NCBI GenBank assembly: GCA_038503035.1
Contig: JAVSML010025186.1
Coordinates: forward strand, 62,001-126,000
Direction: 5' to 3'
DNA from: Crocodylus rhombifer
Lineage: Eukaryota > Chordata > Crocodylia > Crocodylidae
Length of the DNA: 64,000 nt
Below, one piece after another: positions 28,801 through 43,100 of this stretch. The notes under the pieces were generated by a model that had not been told where the DNA came from, did not search any database, and saw only the letters and a list, made by a program, of their open reading frames with translations. How positions within the stretch are numbered: the first letter of the stretch is position 1; each line of letters starts with the position of its first letter. The translations under genes were made by a program, and so were the position numbers.

Positions 28801-31161
28801 GGTGAGGCTATTAGGGGAAGGAGGAGGTCTCATAGGGGGTGGCCCATGGCAGTGTGGGGACCCCAGTGCCAGAGAAGGTGCAGTGTTTGGCAGAGAGCCC
28901 AGGGAGGACCAGGGGGCCAAATTAAAACAAGGCCCAGACCAAACAACATCAGCTCCATCTGCGAGGCTTGGGGCATGGTAAAAGTGTGGCTGGAGCCACG
29001 CATAACCCATAAGGCTCAGGTGCCCTGAAACACCCATTGTGACATCCATCTTGGGGTGGGACCCAGCAGGGGTCTGGAGACCCATGGAGAACAAAATCTT
29101 GACCATGTCCAAGAGGACTTAGAGGCAGCCTCCCTATCATTCATACCATCAAAGACGTGGCAGATGAGAACTGAGGGTGCCCATTGGGCCAACTTGGCAT
29201 GGTAGGGGCCTTGGGAGATCACCGCCCTCCTGAAGGACCCCATCCTACGACAAGGGGCACTATATTTTCCCTTTTCCAATCATCCCGGACCTCTCCCAAT
29301 CACCATGCATTTTGAAAGATAACGGCCAGCAGTTCTACAATCATATCAGTCAACTCCCTCAGCACTCTCAGGTGCATCGCGTCCAAGTCCATGGACTTGT
29401 ACACAGCTAGCTTTTCTAAACAGTCCCTAACCTGTTCTTTCACTCCTGTTGGCCACTCATCTCCTCCACAAATTGTGCTGCCAGGTGAAGCTGTCTGGGA
29501 GCTGACCTTGCCTGTGAAGACTGAGATAAAAAAGGCATTACGTACTTCAGCCTTTTCTGTATCCCCTCTCACTCAGTTCCCTCCCCCATTTAGTAAAGGA
29601 CCCACATTTCCCCTGACCTTCCTCTTGTTTGACATTCTTGTAGAAACCCTTCTTGTTACCCTTCACATCCCTTGCTAGCTGCAACTCCAATTGCGTTTTC
29701 CCCTTCCTGAATGCCCAGGCCATATTCTTATACTCCTCCCTAGTAGCTTGTCCAAATTTCCACTTCTTGTAAGCTTCCTTTTTGTGTTTTAGTGCACTGA
29801 AGAGTTCCCTGCTAAGCCAAGCTGGTCTTTGCTCATACTCACTAGTCTTTCTGTGTGTTGGGATGATTTATTCCTTCACTCTTAGTAAAGTTTCTTTAAA
29901 GCACAACCAACTCTTCTGGACTCCTTTCACCCTCAGACTGGCCTCCCAGGAGATCCTGCCCATCAGTTCCCTTAGGGAGTCAAAGTCTGCTTTTCTGAAG
30001 TCCATAGTCCTTATTTTCCTTCCTTCTGTAGCAAAACCCACAATTTTTCTTTTTTATATTTACTTTAAAATGCATTCCCTCCCCTTCCCCAACCATTTCT
30101 GACTTTTTCTCTCCCTCTCTATTCCCTATAGATAAGTTTAAGTAAGCTAAGATGTAGGATAAGCTTTAAACATTTTTATTTTGGTAGCAAGTTTTTGGTT
30201 TTGGATATCCACTGTTTTATATTGTATTATTATTATTAGGTTTGTATTGATTTTTACTGTTGTATATTGTATTATTATCATTTTTGTATTGATTTTTACT
30301 GTTTCATATGGATATATGATTTAGGCCTGTGTTTGTAAGTGAACCAAAGTCATGTCAAGTTTCCATTTTATATGTCAAGTCTCTATCTTGTGTCCTTTGC
30401 CCAGGCATCCCTATGATGCAACCATATGAGTCACGTATCCCTCCCATGTAAATTGGTTCCCCAACGAATGAGTGTGATTGGGAATGATTGAAATACAATG
30501 GTAGCAGGCCTCTACTGAATGGCCTGTAACTATTGGGCCATCACCTCGCATTGATTCATCCAGGAACCATGGACCTCACCCAGGAACAGAGACAAGACCA
30601 GCATTTGAAAGACAAAAGACCCTTCAGAACCAGCAACTCTCATCATTATAGACACCCAAAACTGCACATCCCTGCATGGAGCACACATGCTCAGTACACC
30701 AGGGGCTGACCCTTGCCTAGGCATGCCTCCTGTCACTAGGGTCACACAAGGTCTGCCCCCATAAAAAGGGGCAGCAAAGACAGACCCAGTGGGATGCCCT
30801 CTCTATCTGGACCAGCACAATGCCACACCACCTATCCACCCACAAGCCCTGCCGGCAACCCCCCTCTGGACAACATCTACTGAACAAGGACCCCTTTCCA
30901 GCCTGGATAGGTAGATATTAGCTGCACACCTCCTCCAACAATTTGGACTCTCTCTCACTCTCTGTCTCTCTCTCTCCCCTCCTGGACTTCATCCCTGCAC
31001 CAAGCCTCTCTAACCCCTGCTAGCATTGTGTGTGTGTGCAAGGGAACCAATAAGCCATTGTGTCACCATCTCCCTTGTTCAATAAAACCACTGTCATTTG
31101 CAACCCTGAGTTGGGTCATGTTTTACTAAATCCCAGTCCCTTCCTTATCTTAAATTCCAGC

Positions 31162-31198
<37 letters not shown>

Positions 31199-34100
31199 CC
31201 AGATCTAGTCACCACTCTCTCTGCTAGTTTCCCGATTTCCTCCCAATTCCATCTCCCCTTTTCTGCCACCTCTCAGCATCCCCTGCTCCCACTGCCTTTT
31301 TCCTGTGACTTTCTGCTGTCTTTCTCTGCTTTCCTGCTGCCTTTCCTGTGAGTATCTGCTGTCTGTCTCTCTGTTTTCACACTTCCCCCACACCTCTTGT
31401 AATCCTCCCCTTCCCATGCCCCACCCCCCACCCCCTGCAGCTTCCCAACTCTTCTTAGCTGTCCTGGAGTCTTTCTCCAGCTTCCAACACCCACTGCCAC
31501 TCCCTGCAACTTCTCTAGCTGCCCTGGAGCCATCCTCTGGCTCCCCACACACAAAGCCCCTCCTTAACCCACACCTTCCCTTAGTCCCATTTTCCTTCTT
31601 CTCACCATCTACCTTTTCAACTCCCCTGTAGCTCTGGCTCCAGTCCCAGACTCTGTGCCAGCATGCTTCCCTGTTCTACAGGTTTTGGGTGTTGTCTTTT
31701 GATCAATTAAGGACAATTAACCTAAAGTTACCCCCAAGCCTCAGTTCCTCTGCCCAGGCCCCTGTAGTCTACTGGTTCTAATCCCAGTTCTGGTAACTTT
31801 AACTCCCTACACATTTACTTTCTTACCTTAACCTTTCCACAGGTATCCCAAGTACACCAAGCACATACATACATACATACATATCACAATACCCAACTTA
31901 GGAATCCATTTGTGTGTATGTGTAGCTGGGTGGTATGTGTGTAAATTAGTGAATACACATGCACACACACATATATATCATTTTGTGTGTGGGATATGAA
32001 TCAGTAATCCACGTGTGTGTATTGGATGTGCAGGTGTTGGTAACTGGTAACTGATTCTGTCTAAATTTGGAGTGTGTAGCATGTATGGACTTAAACTGGT
32101 GATAGGTGTGCATGAATCTAAACTAGTTATTTTGAACGTGCATGTATCTGAGTTGCTAGTGTGATAGAATGTGTGTGTGTGTGTGTGTGTATCATATATA
32201 TATACACATATACATACATGGTATTGTGTGCATGATATACAAACTAGTGATCTGTGTCTAACTTCTGGGGTGTATAGTGTATGTCCTTGAATTGGTGACA
32301 GGTATGCATGTGCCTAGGCTGGTTTGGGTGTGTATGTGCCTCAGGTGGTAGTGTGTGTGTGTATGCACCTAATTGATTTGTGTGTTTGTATATGGGCAAC
32401 TGTGTCACACCCTCCTGTCTAACAGCACAATATTCACATCCTGAGAGTTGGCCTGACCCCACAGGGCAACACTTCCTTTCCTCAGGATCCTGAACTCAAG
32501 CATCTTGTCATCACTGCCCAAGTTGCCATCCACTTTTACAATCCCTACCAATTCTTCCCTGCTTGTGAGCAGCAGGTCAAGAAGAGCATAGCCTCCCTCC
32601 AGTTGGTTTCTCCAACACTTGCACCAGAAAGTTGATCCCACCACTCTCTAAAAACTTCTAGGATTGCCTGTACACTGCTGTATTGCCCTCCCAGCAGATA
32701 TCAGAGTGAGTGAAGTCCCCCAAGAGAACCAGAGCCTGTGATCTGGAAACTTCCCCTAGCTGTTTGAAGACAGCCTTATCCACCTCATCCTTCTGGTCTG
32801 ATGCTCTATGGCAGACCCCCACCATGACATCACCCTTGTTGCTCTTCCCTCTGACCTTAGTCCAGAGACTTTAAACAGGCCTATCTCTGGTTTCAGACTG
32901 GAGCTCTGAGCAATCATATGGCTCTTTTACATAAAGTGCAACTCCTCTTCTTCTCCCCTGCCTGTCCTTCATGAACAGTTTGTATCTATCCATGACAATC
33001 CTCCAGTCATGTGAGATATCCTGCCAAGTCTCCATTATTCCAATCACATCATAGTTCCGTGACTGTGCAAGGACTTCCAATACTTGCTACTTGTTTCCCA
33101 GGCTCTTTGCATTTGTATACAGGCACCTGAGGTATCTAGCCTATTGCCCTACTTTCTCAGGAAGAATGAGAAGGCCTCCCCTATTGTCTCTCAACTGTCT
33201 ACTGGGGTGCTACAATGCCAATCACAATAAAATGGGTTAGAAGGAAAGGGTCGACTTCATGAGGGTAGGGTGAAATGGAAATTGACTGTGTCTACTGTCA
33301 GTCTAACTCTCACCACACAGTGGATCTCAGCTCACTCCCAGCTTACTAGCAGCAGTGCAATTAATCTTCCCCATGGAAGCAAGGGAAGAGATCATATGTA
33401 ATCCTGACATCTGTCTGGAAAGGGGCAATAATGCTCTCTATCTCACTACCTTGATTAAAAGAGATGTAGTTATTAGGGGTGTGCAAAGTGGGCCCTATTC
33501 AATTTGGATTCGGTCTGAATCAGGGACAGTGACTCCAAATCTGAAGATTCAATGCTGATTCAGAGAATCAGTGATTCAGCCATAGACACAGCTTTAAAAG
33601 TTTTTTCTACAACTGGGAAATCTGTGATGCTGGGATGCATGGAACATCCCACAGGAGTGCAGGGGGCCCTCCATGTGCTCAGTGGCAAACCTGGAAGTGG
33701 ACTGGAAGTACTTCAGGTATTTCTGGTCCATTTCTAGGTCTGCCGGGCAGTGCGCGGGGCCCTGCCACTCCATGCCTTCCCCCTCCCAGCTCAGCAATCA
33801 GCTGTGGGGGGATCCTGGGTGCTCCCCCCCAGACCCAGGAGGCACCAGTCACTGAGCCAGTAGGGCCCGGGGGGGAGGGGGAGGCAGCACACTCTGTGGT
33901 GGACCCAGAAGTGGACCAGAAGTGCTTATGATCCACTTCCAAGTCTGATGCCGAGTGCACTGGGGAGCCCCCCACACTTCTGTGCCCCAGCATTGCAGAA
34001 CTCACGAGCCACCTAGTACCTTGAGGTATGTAGAAAAAATATTTAAAGCTGTGTCTACGTCCAAATCCCTGAACCTTTCCGAATCTGTCTGAATCAATTT

Positions 34101-37100
34101 GGAGGGTTCCAATTTGATTCAGAGAGATTAAAGGGTCCTCTGATTTGATTTGGATTCAGAGATTCAGCCACTGAATTGGGCTGAATCTCCGCTGAATTGA
34201 ATCAGGGAACAAAGCTTTGCACAGCCCTAGTAGTTAGTCATAAGGCATTTAAAACTTGTGCATCCGCATGCCTAAGTTTGTTAATTCATACTACATGCCA
34301 TCTGAATGCATCAAAGTTATGTCACTTTAGGTAAGAGTTAACTCTGGGCCATACATCCTATCTTGTGTTAGGTAACTTCAGTCTGTTCCAGGAAGATAAA
34401 ACAAGCAATTTGCAGCAATGACCACCCTCCCATCCCCAAACAGGGAAAGAGCCTAGGTGTCCTGGCTTTTTGTCATATCCGTACTTGCCAGGCCTGTAAT
34501 GGCAAATCAGAGTTGTGCAAGCAAGAAACGGTGTTAAACCATAACATGTAACTGCTCAAAGCACATTCTAACTTTAACACTGCTTAACATTCAGTATGGT
34601 CTAAGTGCAACATGTTACTTTACCCTCAGCCTGAAGCTAGGCCAAAAGCAGGGCAGGGCAGTGCCTTATAGACCTGTGGTTCTCAACATTTCTTTAGATT
34701 CAAAGCACCCCTTGGAAAATGCTAGCATATCCTTTTCACAGATGTTTTGATGACAGAAAAATAATAGAGCAATTCTTCTGCTGCAAAGAATTCAGAAAGA
34801 CCACAACAGGTCAACATATTTTTTATGCTACGAATTCCTATTTGAAATCTCCAGGCTTATCTTGTGAATCATGTTTGCATGCCTAACATTGCATGGCATC
34901 CTGTGGTTCCCTTGAAAGGATGTCAAGGTATTCCAAGGTGCCATGGCAACCTGATTGAGAGTCACTGTTATAGGCTAAGTCATTCAAGAAGGCATGAGCT
35001 TTTATAGGCTACAGCCTATTCCCTTCTTTTCTCTTCATATCATCTCACAAAGCAAGCTGTAGCCTATTAAAGCTCATGACACTCTCTGGGGTTAAGTACA
35101 GACAGTCAAAAAGCCCATGGCTGAATTGATTCAATCTTTGCAGGTTAGTTTAAGATACAAAGATTGAACCAGTAAGCAAATGAACAGACATTCACTTTTG
35201 ATTCTGGAAAAGCAGCCACTTGCCTGCAGTAGCTCAAGCCAGAAGCTGGGGGGGCATTAGAGCATACCTGTCAGCCACTGCCAAAGGGAAGGGAAGAGAG
35301 AAGCCCTTCAAGACTTCCCCTCCTCCCTGCTGGAGCGGATGGGGCATGACCAGGCATCATCCACTGGGGGGGGGGGCAGGAGGTAGCAGCACTGAATCCA
35401 TAAAAGTTTGAACAAAACTGATTCTTTCTCTGAAGAACTATAAACTGAGCAACTATGAACACACCTCCAGCTTCGTCTTACTGCCACCCCCAAGGTCTCT
35501 GGGATTTGCAGTCCACAATCACAGCAGTAAGACTCTGCAGGGATGCTCATCACTTCCTCTTCCTGCTTCCAGGTGCCTCTGGGATTTGTAATCCATAGCC
35601 AGCAGTAAGTGAGGCAGGACAGCTCTGTACTCAAGTAAAGAGGAGTTTAACCCCTCTCCCTGGCCCCAGGTCCCAGCCACGGTTTGCCTGGGGGGGTAGG
35701 GTGGGCAGCCAGTGAGCCAGCCCTCATTGCTCCAGCTAGGGAGCATAGGGATAAGACCACCTCTGCTCTCTGGAGCAAACAGCACAGCCCACCTCAGGGC
35801 TGCAAAGTTATGCTGGGGGCCTCTGATTTAAGTTGAACCAAGAAAGGGTCTGGGACAGAAATTTCATAAACTGGTTTGACCTAAATCAGTTAAGTATGAT
35901 TCTACATTCAACCAGGTTTATCTTAAACCAGTTTCAGCCATTTTGAAACTGGTTTATATGCACTGCACTTCTGTTCTATTACAGGTTTAAACCAGTTGCT
36001 GATCACTTAAACCAGTTTATGTGCAACTTCTGTCCCAAGCCTAAATGTTTTAGTCTATAAGGTACTCTCCTGCCCCGCCTTCTGTCTGCCTTGATGAAAT
36101 GATCCCTTGATCCCACTACCATGTTTACTCATCTACAAGAGATGCTGAATGCACAGTTGTTACTGCACAGTCATTTAATACTTGTATAAGCAATTACTAA
36201 ATTGTATAAATCAGTGTAAACAAGTACTAAATGACTGCACAGTAACCTGATGTCACTCCAATGAATGGCTTTTTTGTGATACTGACTGCGCAGTAGCCTG
36301 AGACTACTACACAGCAGCATCGCATTATGCTTTCTGCCACATGGCGGTACTGCACAGTAATTTCGGGCTGTTGTGCAGTCAGCATCTCATGTAGATATGA
36401 CCAGTGATTCACAAAGGAAAGAAGGAAGATATTTCTTAGGAATGGGAAAAGAGTTTAATGACTTATCTACAATCTTCTCCCACATTCCAGGCATGGCAGA
36501 CAGGAGCCTCAGGAACCTTTACAACTTAAAGAATATAATTTTCTAGTCTGACTCTATCAACCTGAGGGAAAAACAAAACTAAGGAAAAGATCGTATTGTC
36601 TGCTGGCAATAGCAGGGTCTGTTACTAGTAAGGTTTTAGAGAATAAGCAATTTTGCTAGTAATGGCTGTGCAAAACTAGGAAGAATGATGAGTAAAGAGG
36701 GAGCAATTGACAGAAGTGTAGCCACTTAGTCATCATTCTTCATCTTTCCCTGCTGGTTGTAAAAATTAAGGTCCTGAGCTGAATGATCACAGCATCCCAA
36801 TGGCAGAATTTGAAAACTGTGGGGGTCTTTTAAAAAAAAAAAACAGCAAACAGGACTTTTTAAAAATTTATATATAAATCATCCTTACCCAATGCATAGA
36901 CATTTGAAAAATCAGTCACCAAGCTCCCAGTGTTTCTGTCTTTTTCCCTTTCTTCATTTCCCCTCTGGAGACTGGAGACGTGTTTCTCTCTCATTTGGAC
37001 ATGTTCAAGATGGAGCTGTTCATCTGAGAGGACATCACAAGAAGGGAGAAAAATAAAACAACTATATTATATTACATGATATTTAGGAATATAGGAATGG

Positions 37101-40100
37101 CATATGGAGCTAGACCAACTGTTTTTCCTTACAGTTGTCTGTGACAGAGAACAGACCCAAGTGCTTCAGTGGAATGTACTTGAAGCCCACAGATGATATT
37201 TCTTCCTTGTGGATGGTGCTCACCCCTCTGGCCTCTCATTTATAGGGAAAAAATGTCTAATCCTTTCCCAAATCCCTGTATGCCTTTGGCTCCATAATAC
37301 CTGGGAATGAGTTACATAGTTCTCTTTGGAAGTTTATTTATATCCACTTTTCTGTGAGATTTATCTATGTCCTTAGCATGTCTTGTTCCCTTTCTCTAGC
37401 ATCATGTATAAAACATTGGTCAGCAGTTACAGTCTTGCCCATGCCTGCAAAAGCAGAAATGAACCCCCCCCTCCAAAACACCTTAGTTACTAGTCATTTC
37501 CTAAATCGTCTTAGGCCTTTGTGTGTGCTGAGGCAGAAAGATATCCAAATATGAGCCTTTGTCTATTTACCTATTAAGTCTAGACACACTCCTTTTTTAT
37601 ATGGAAGCTTCTAACTTCCTTTGACAATCTCTTATAGCTATTTCTTCTGATCACCACCATTTCACATTTTAATATATATCTACCTAGTGCACTTTCCTCA
37701 TTCCCAATTTACAACAAAAATTATTTAATTAATGGAATACATCACATTCATTTCTGAGGTGCCAGAATCTTTAACATGAATCCCAGTGCCAAAGTTCACA
37801 TCAGGATTGATGCCATGGAAACAAAACACAAATCATAACTTCTGAAAAAAAATGCCTGTGGATAAAAAAAAACGAAGGCCCCCAAGGCTTGTCTCATTAT
37901 CTGACTAAAAAGCTACCTCTAAGGATTGTGCCAGCACTGACTCTAGAAAAAAAGTCTGGCCTTGGATATACACTTATAAAATCTCACTTTTTCAATTAAG
38001 TGTGTCATTCAGAGAAATTATAGTCACAGCTTGACAGCTCTGAGTAGTCATAACCACAGCACGATTACCACTTATCATTAAATTTGGATACTTACCATTT
38101 TAATTTGAAAAAATGTGCAAATGCAAAGTCCTGGACCCTGTTTAATTATCATGTTGACCTAATGTTTTAAACTTAAGGAGAGGGGACGTGCTAAACAGTC
38201 ATCCTGAGACAAAAATGACACAGAGATAAACCTTCTATTCTTCAGATGGCCACCTGTTTAGTTTAATGAACAGAAAGGCTTAACTATTTTGTCTTTTGCA
38301 TAAAAGGACTGATTTACAGGTACCTTTATTACATTATTTTCTTTGAGGTGAATTTCAGTTCTGCTTTCTTTGATATGGACAATGGATACAAGCATCATGA
38401 CTCAGTTCTGAGTTGCCTGGTTAAATAAATTGAAGCACAAAATACTCAATATTTTCTCCCACAGGCACTTTTCTTTACATATTTATTTGGTTCTGTTTGG
38501 TTTACGTATAAGGGAAATGGTCCATTTTTTCTTCCTTAGTGACCAGTGTGTTTATACCCGCCACTGAGGTTCTTTTACTAATCTCTCCAATTCCCAGTGC
38601 AATGGGCCTATGCAGCTCTTCTTTTAGGCTCTGCCTTAGGTTGAGGAGTGACACTTCTGATTTGGCTCTTCCCACTCTGTTCTTTAGGCTGCTGGTATCT
38701 TCCTTATCCCCTGGAAGGTGTCCTCACACGCTATCTTAATTATTTTTGGCCCCTAGGCCTTCCTATAAGGGCTTGGTAAACTGCAGTCCAATCCTAAGTA
38801 CCCTTTCCCCCAGCTCTAAAAGCATATGTTCTCAAATGTATAATTTACTCATATATTGAGTTCACATACACTCTTTGCAAGGATAAGGTCACCAATATAA
38901 TACTTGCATGTTTTCAGTTTATCCTCTAGTATCTATAGTTTTTCTTGTGGTACAGACACCAGTGTTCTGGCTACCATATCATTCATGAGTGCTGAATGTA
39001 AATGATCTCTGGCTGAATGGCTGTCCAGTGGTCCTATAAACATTTTATCTGATCTTGTCATCCTCTTTGCCCACTCTGCTGACATTTTACAGCTCTTGCA
39101 ATATTGCACTCTGAAATTCTTCTTTTTCCCCTCTCCACCCTCTCTCCCAATGCCATGTACTGTTTTTGCTAGTGCTTTTTACACAATGGGCACCTGTCCA
39201 TGTAACTGGCATTTACCTGCTAAAAATGTTCCTGGTTTAATTTTCCTTTCTTAGTTTATGATGACCAATTAAGTAACATGGACCTGATTTACCACATAAT
39301 GGTTTATTATACTATAATTAGTAAAATGCGCAATGGTGCACATCAAAACAATTTTACCTTCCTGCCCTTTCAGCACTACTTTACTGCCAGGTACCATTTT
39401 AGGACAAGAAACGCCCAGGAGAGTCCTCCCACAGGAAATCGCCGTGGCTTGGGCCACTCAAAATGGATCACCCCGCTGCAGCACTTCTGCCCCTCACTTT
39501 TTTTGCACAGGGCACGCGGGGGGGGGGGGGGGTTGGGGCACAAAATCTTTCCATGCAAAGCACCGTAAAAGGCTGCCTTCCTCCCCTTCACGATTCTGCC
39601 TTGCCATGGCTTCTCCTCACTTTTTCTGAGTGCTTGTTGCACAGCCTCACTCTGTTTCTGCATGCTTTTTTTACCGGGCACTGGGTGTGGAGTACCCTTA
39701 GGGCTACACAAGCATTGCATCTACCACCCACCCACTTTGCAAAGCTGCTCCCAGCAAACTTTTTCCAGTGCTATTTTTTGCACAGGGATGTTTTGCCACT
39801 TTTTGGAAGCTGCTTTTTTTGCATGCTTTTCCAGCCCACAGGGGGTTTTGCATGCTTACCAGGCCACTGCCAGAGTGTCTGGGGGGGGAGGGTTTACACC
39901 AGAATTAGACTGGGGGGGTGGAGTTGGGCATTCCTGCCCCCTGAGGGCCTATAAATTTGTGGAGCAAGGATCAGGGTGTGTAAGCTGTATCAACAAACGA
40001 GAGACTTTTGAGGTGGATGAGAGATGGCAGCTAGGTCTGTGTGAAATTTGCCACCCATTTTGTTTCAATGCTGTTTTGAGCCTTTTCGACTTTGCAACAG

Positions 40101-43100
40101 CAAAGTCAAAATGGAACATGCAGGCTCAAAACAGGGTTGGAACAAAACAGGGCAGGTTGAAACGTTTCAAAAAATTCTTTGTGTTTTGAGTTTCAACCGG
40201 GAAGCTGGGCTATGAGAAAGTAAAGTAAGGGGAGCGGAGGAGAAGGTGGGGGGGGGAAAGGTGTGCTCTCATTATTGACTGTGTAGCTGGCCAGTGCCTG
40301 TCACCCTTCCCTGACATCCCTTCCAGCCCCAGTGCTCTAGAGGAAGGACAGAAAAACTGCATAAAAGGCAGCAGTTTTTGAACTGCTCCTGCTTTCTGCC
40401 TTGGGTGACTTACTGAGCTGCCTGTTCTAGCAGCTCAACATCAGACCACTACAGCTAGCAGCACTGATTTTTCTAAAGAACTCCCTGCTTGCTACCCTAG
40501 CAAGAGGGATTTCAGAATACCTTTTTCTTCTAGGTGGTTTTATTTTATTATTATATTCATTGATTTATTCTCTTGAATTTTATACTTATATTGGATAGAG
40601 TTACTATAGAATTTATTCTATATATGAATTTACTATATATATTTGTTTTTATACACTCATTCTTTGCACCACACCAGCACTACTGAATTTATATACAGAC
40701 CAATATATTTCTATTGTGTTCATAAATCTCTTGCCTGAACCAGAAGTACATATTTGAGCATATATTCACAGACACACATATTTCTATTGTGTTCATAAAT
40801 CTCTTCACTGCACCAGACCTAGAGTTTTGAGTTTATACAGAAACACAAATACATTTATATATTTATTGAAAAGGAAAACATAAAACACCTCATGAAGCAT
40901 GGTGGAAAGGCAGGTGGCCACACTGGCCAGCCTTCAGGGAGGGGTGGAAGAGGGGATAAAGAAAGAGCTGTAAGTTCCCCACCACCCTACCAAACAGAGA
41001 CGCAGCCTCTTTCCTCAAGCTAAAAGGGATGAGGCTGCTATAAGCAGCAAGGAGGTGGAAGCAGTGCCACTGCCACTGCATGTGCCCAAGACTGCATCCC
41101 CTCCACGCTTAGCAGCCATAACCCCCCAGCCCCCACCATGACAACCACAACCAGAAGCACCAGTATCAACACAGCAGCCTACTCCACCCCTATGTCACTT
41201 CCCTTGCTGACCCTTCCAGTGCCAGAAGAGCTGGCACTGGATCTGGATCTTAGTGCCCTAGCAAGGGAAATTCTGTAGGCGGGGGAATTAGCTGAATTTG
41301 TGCTTGACTCCTTTCAAGTTTCCCTTCAAGCCAGGTCTCTTTCCCCAGAAGGCACTTCAGAGGAGGTTGATGTAGAGGTGGAGACAAGCAGCTCAGCTGA
41401 GTCCACTCCAGCTCTTGTTGTGCCTCTGTCTGCTGAGGAGGGGGAAAGTGCAGCAGCATCTACAGATGCACCCACATCCCAGAAGCAAGCACCCACATCT
41501 CCCCACCCCATTTTGAGCTGGCAGATGATCCCACATATGCTATCTGCCTGTACTGCCAAGCCAAAAGCAGCCAGGGCAAGGGAACAAAGCATATGAGCAC
41601 CACGGGGATACTGATGCATCTCCACTGGCAACACCCCTTGCTCCTTCTCAGCCTGGCACCAGCAGGACCATGCCCAAATGGAAGTCCCCCACTCACTCCA
41701 ATGTCCCTGTCCCCACAAAGCAGAGGCAGGCCACCCTAGAACAGTGGGGGATAGGCGGACTGAAAGGTGGGGCACGTTCCAAAGGCGAGCGAGCTCACCC
41801 AGAGCATTGGGGAGATGCTTTCTGTCAATGGTTAGCCATTTTCCCTAGCTGAGTGGCCAGGGTTCAGGAAGCTCACGGTACTCACAGTCCCATTATACCA
41901 AGTGCCCACACGCACCACTTTCAGTAGGATGGTGGTGCCATCCCTGTATGAAGCATGCACAGAATACTTGAAGGAGGAGCTGCACAAGGCAGGTCTTCAG
42001 GTGGCCTTACACTTCACCTTGGATATCTGGAGCAGCCGGGGTGGAGATCATGCCTATCTCTCCCTCACAGAGCACTGGTGTGGCCAGTCAGGCTGTCAGT
42101 GGCTCTCCTTCAAGTCAAGGTGATGGATGAGTCCCACACAGCAACAGAGATCATGGGGGCCTTGAACTGCTTGGTGCAGGGGTAGCTCACTGAGCAGGGT
42201 GAGCTCACCTGTGGGTTCATGGTCACCAACAATGTAGACAATATGGTCAAGGTGGTAAATGATGCCAACTTTGTTGGCATCCACTGTATGGCACACAAGT
42301 TGCACCTTGTTGTCAGAGACACCTTGGAGGGGGACAGGGCTGCCAGCGATGGGGCTGCCACTTCCAGCAAGCTCATTTCAAAATGCAGGAAGGTGGCAGG
42401 CTACTTCTACTGCAGCATCAAGTGGGACAAGATGCTGCAGGATAAACAAAAAGAGCTGAACATCCTGCAGCACAAAATCATGCAGGATGTGGAGACTTGG
42501 TGGAACTCCACATAGCTGATGCTCAAGAGTCTGGTGAAGCAACAGAAGTCCATCCATGAGATGGGCTTGCTCAGGGAGATTGGGATCAGTGGCCTCCTGA
42601 ACAGAGCTGAGTGGGATACCATCTCCCAGATCTTGGTGGTCCTCAAGCCCTTCCTCAAGGCCACCAAGAGCCTCAGTGCGACTGATCCCCAGGTGATCCC
42701 CACAGTGGGGGAACTTCAGAGCTAAATGAAGAACTTCCAGGCGATCAATGTTCCTGGCTGGGGCAGGCTGCTGTCACCAGACGTGCAGGCACTGGGGAAG
42801 TGACTGAAGGAGGGCATCTATAAATGGCTTGATCCCTTGCAGTCCAATACAGTCCGTGTGCTGGCTGCCATGTGTGACCCAAAGGTGAAGGGCACCATAT
42901 GCAGCAGCCAAACACTGAATCAGTGGATGGAGGTGCTGGTAAAGGAAGTCAGGGAGGCAGAACTGTGGAGGCGGGGGCACTTGGAACAGGGGGATCCACT
43001 GTCTCATGCTAGCATGCCATCCACAAGCCAGTCTTGTCCTCCACACCAGGTGCTGCCAATATGGGCTAAGGGCATGGCTTCTATGGTGGGGTCCAGACAA

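Larger units (their letters stand above)
26735..33240 (-). mobile_element. long CR1 LINE (minus) split by a short insert and two solo LTRs
   Basis: The 3' tail is on the left ('aaaatcatggaaaattagagttg'). Continuing leftwards to right one passes RT text (minus-strand [34 protein letters not shown] at 28,064-28,276), the pre-RT region ([20 protein letters not shown] at 29,300-29,572), then after the LTR the endonuclease ([38 protein letters not shown] at 32,871-33,080). Both ORF2 ends are therefore represented, so this began as a nearly full-length ORF2 copy. Interruptions: about 27,110-27,395, 28,400-29,252 and 30,027-32,471. Many stops. Confidence -1.

Noticed and set aside
14235..32471. The two long LTR copies as ends of one provirus
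   Set aside because: Each has its own flanking duplication and host repeat, and the interval holds GAD exons and CR1 copies, not gag-pol sequence.
39463..40189. 163- and 175-aa plus frames
   Set aside because: Produced by repeated 'tttttgcac' words and a G run; the second crosses the hAT boundary.
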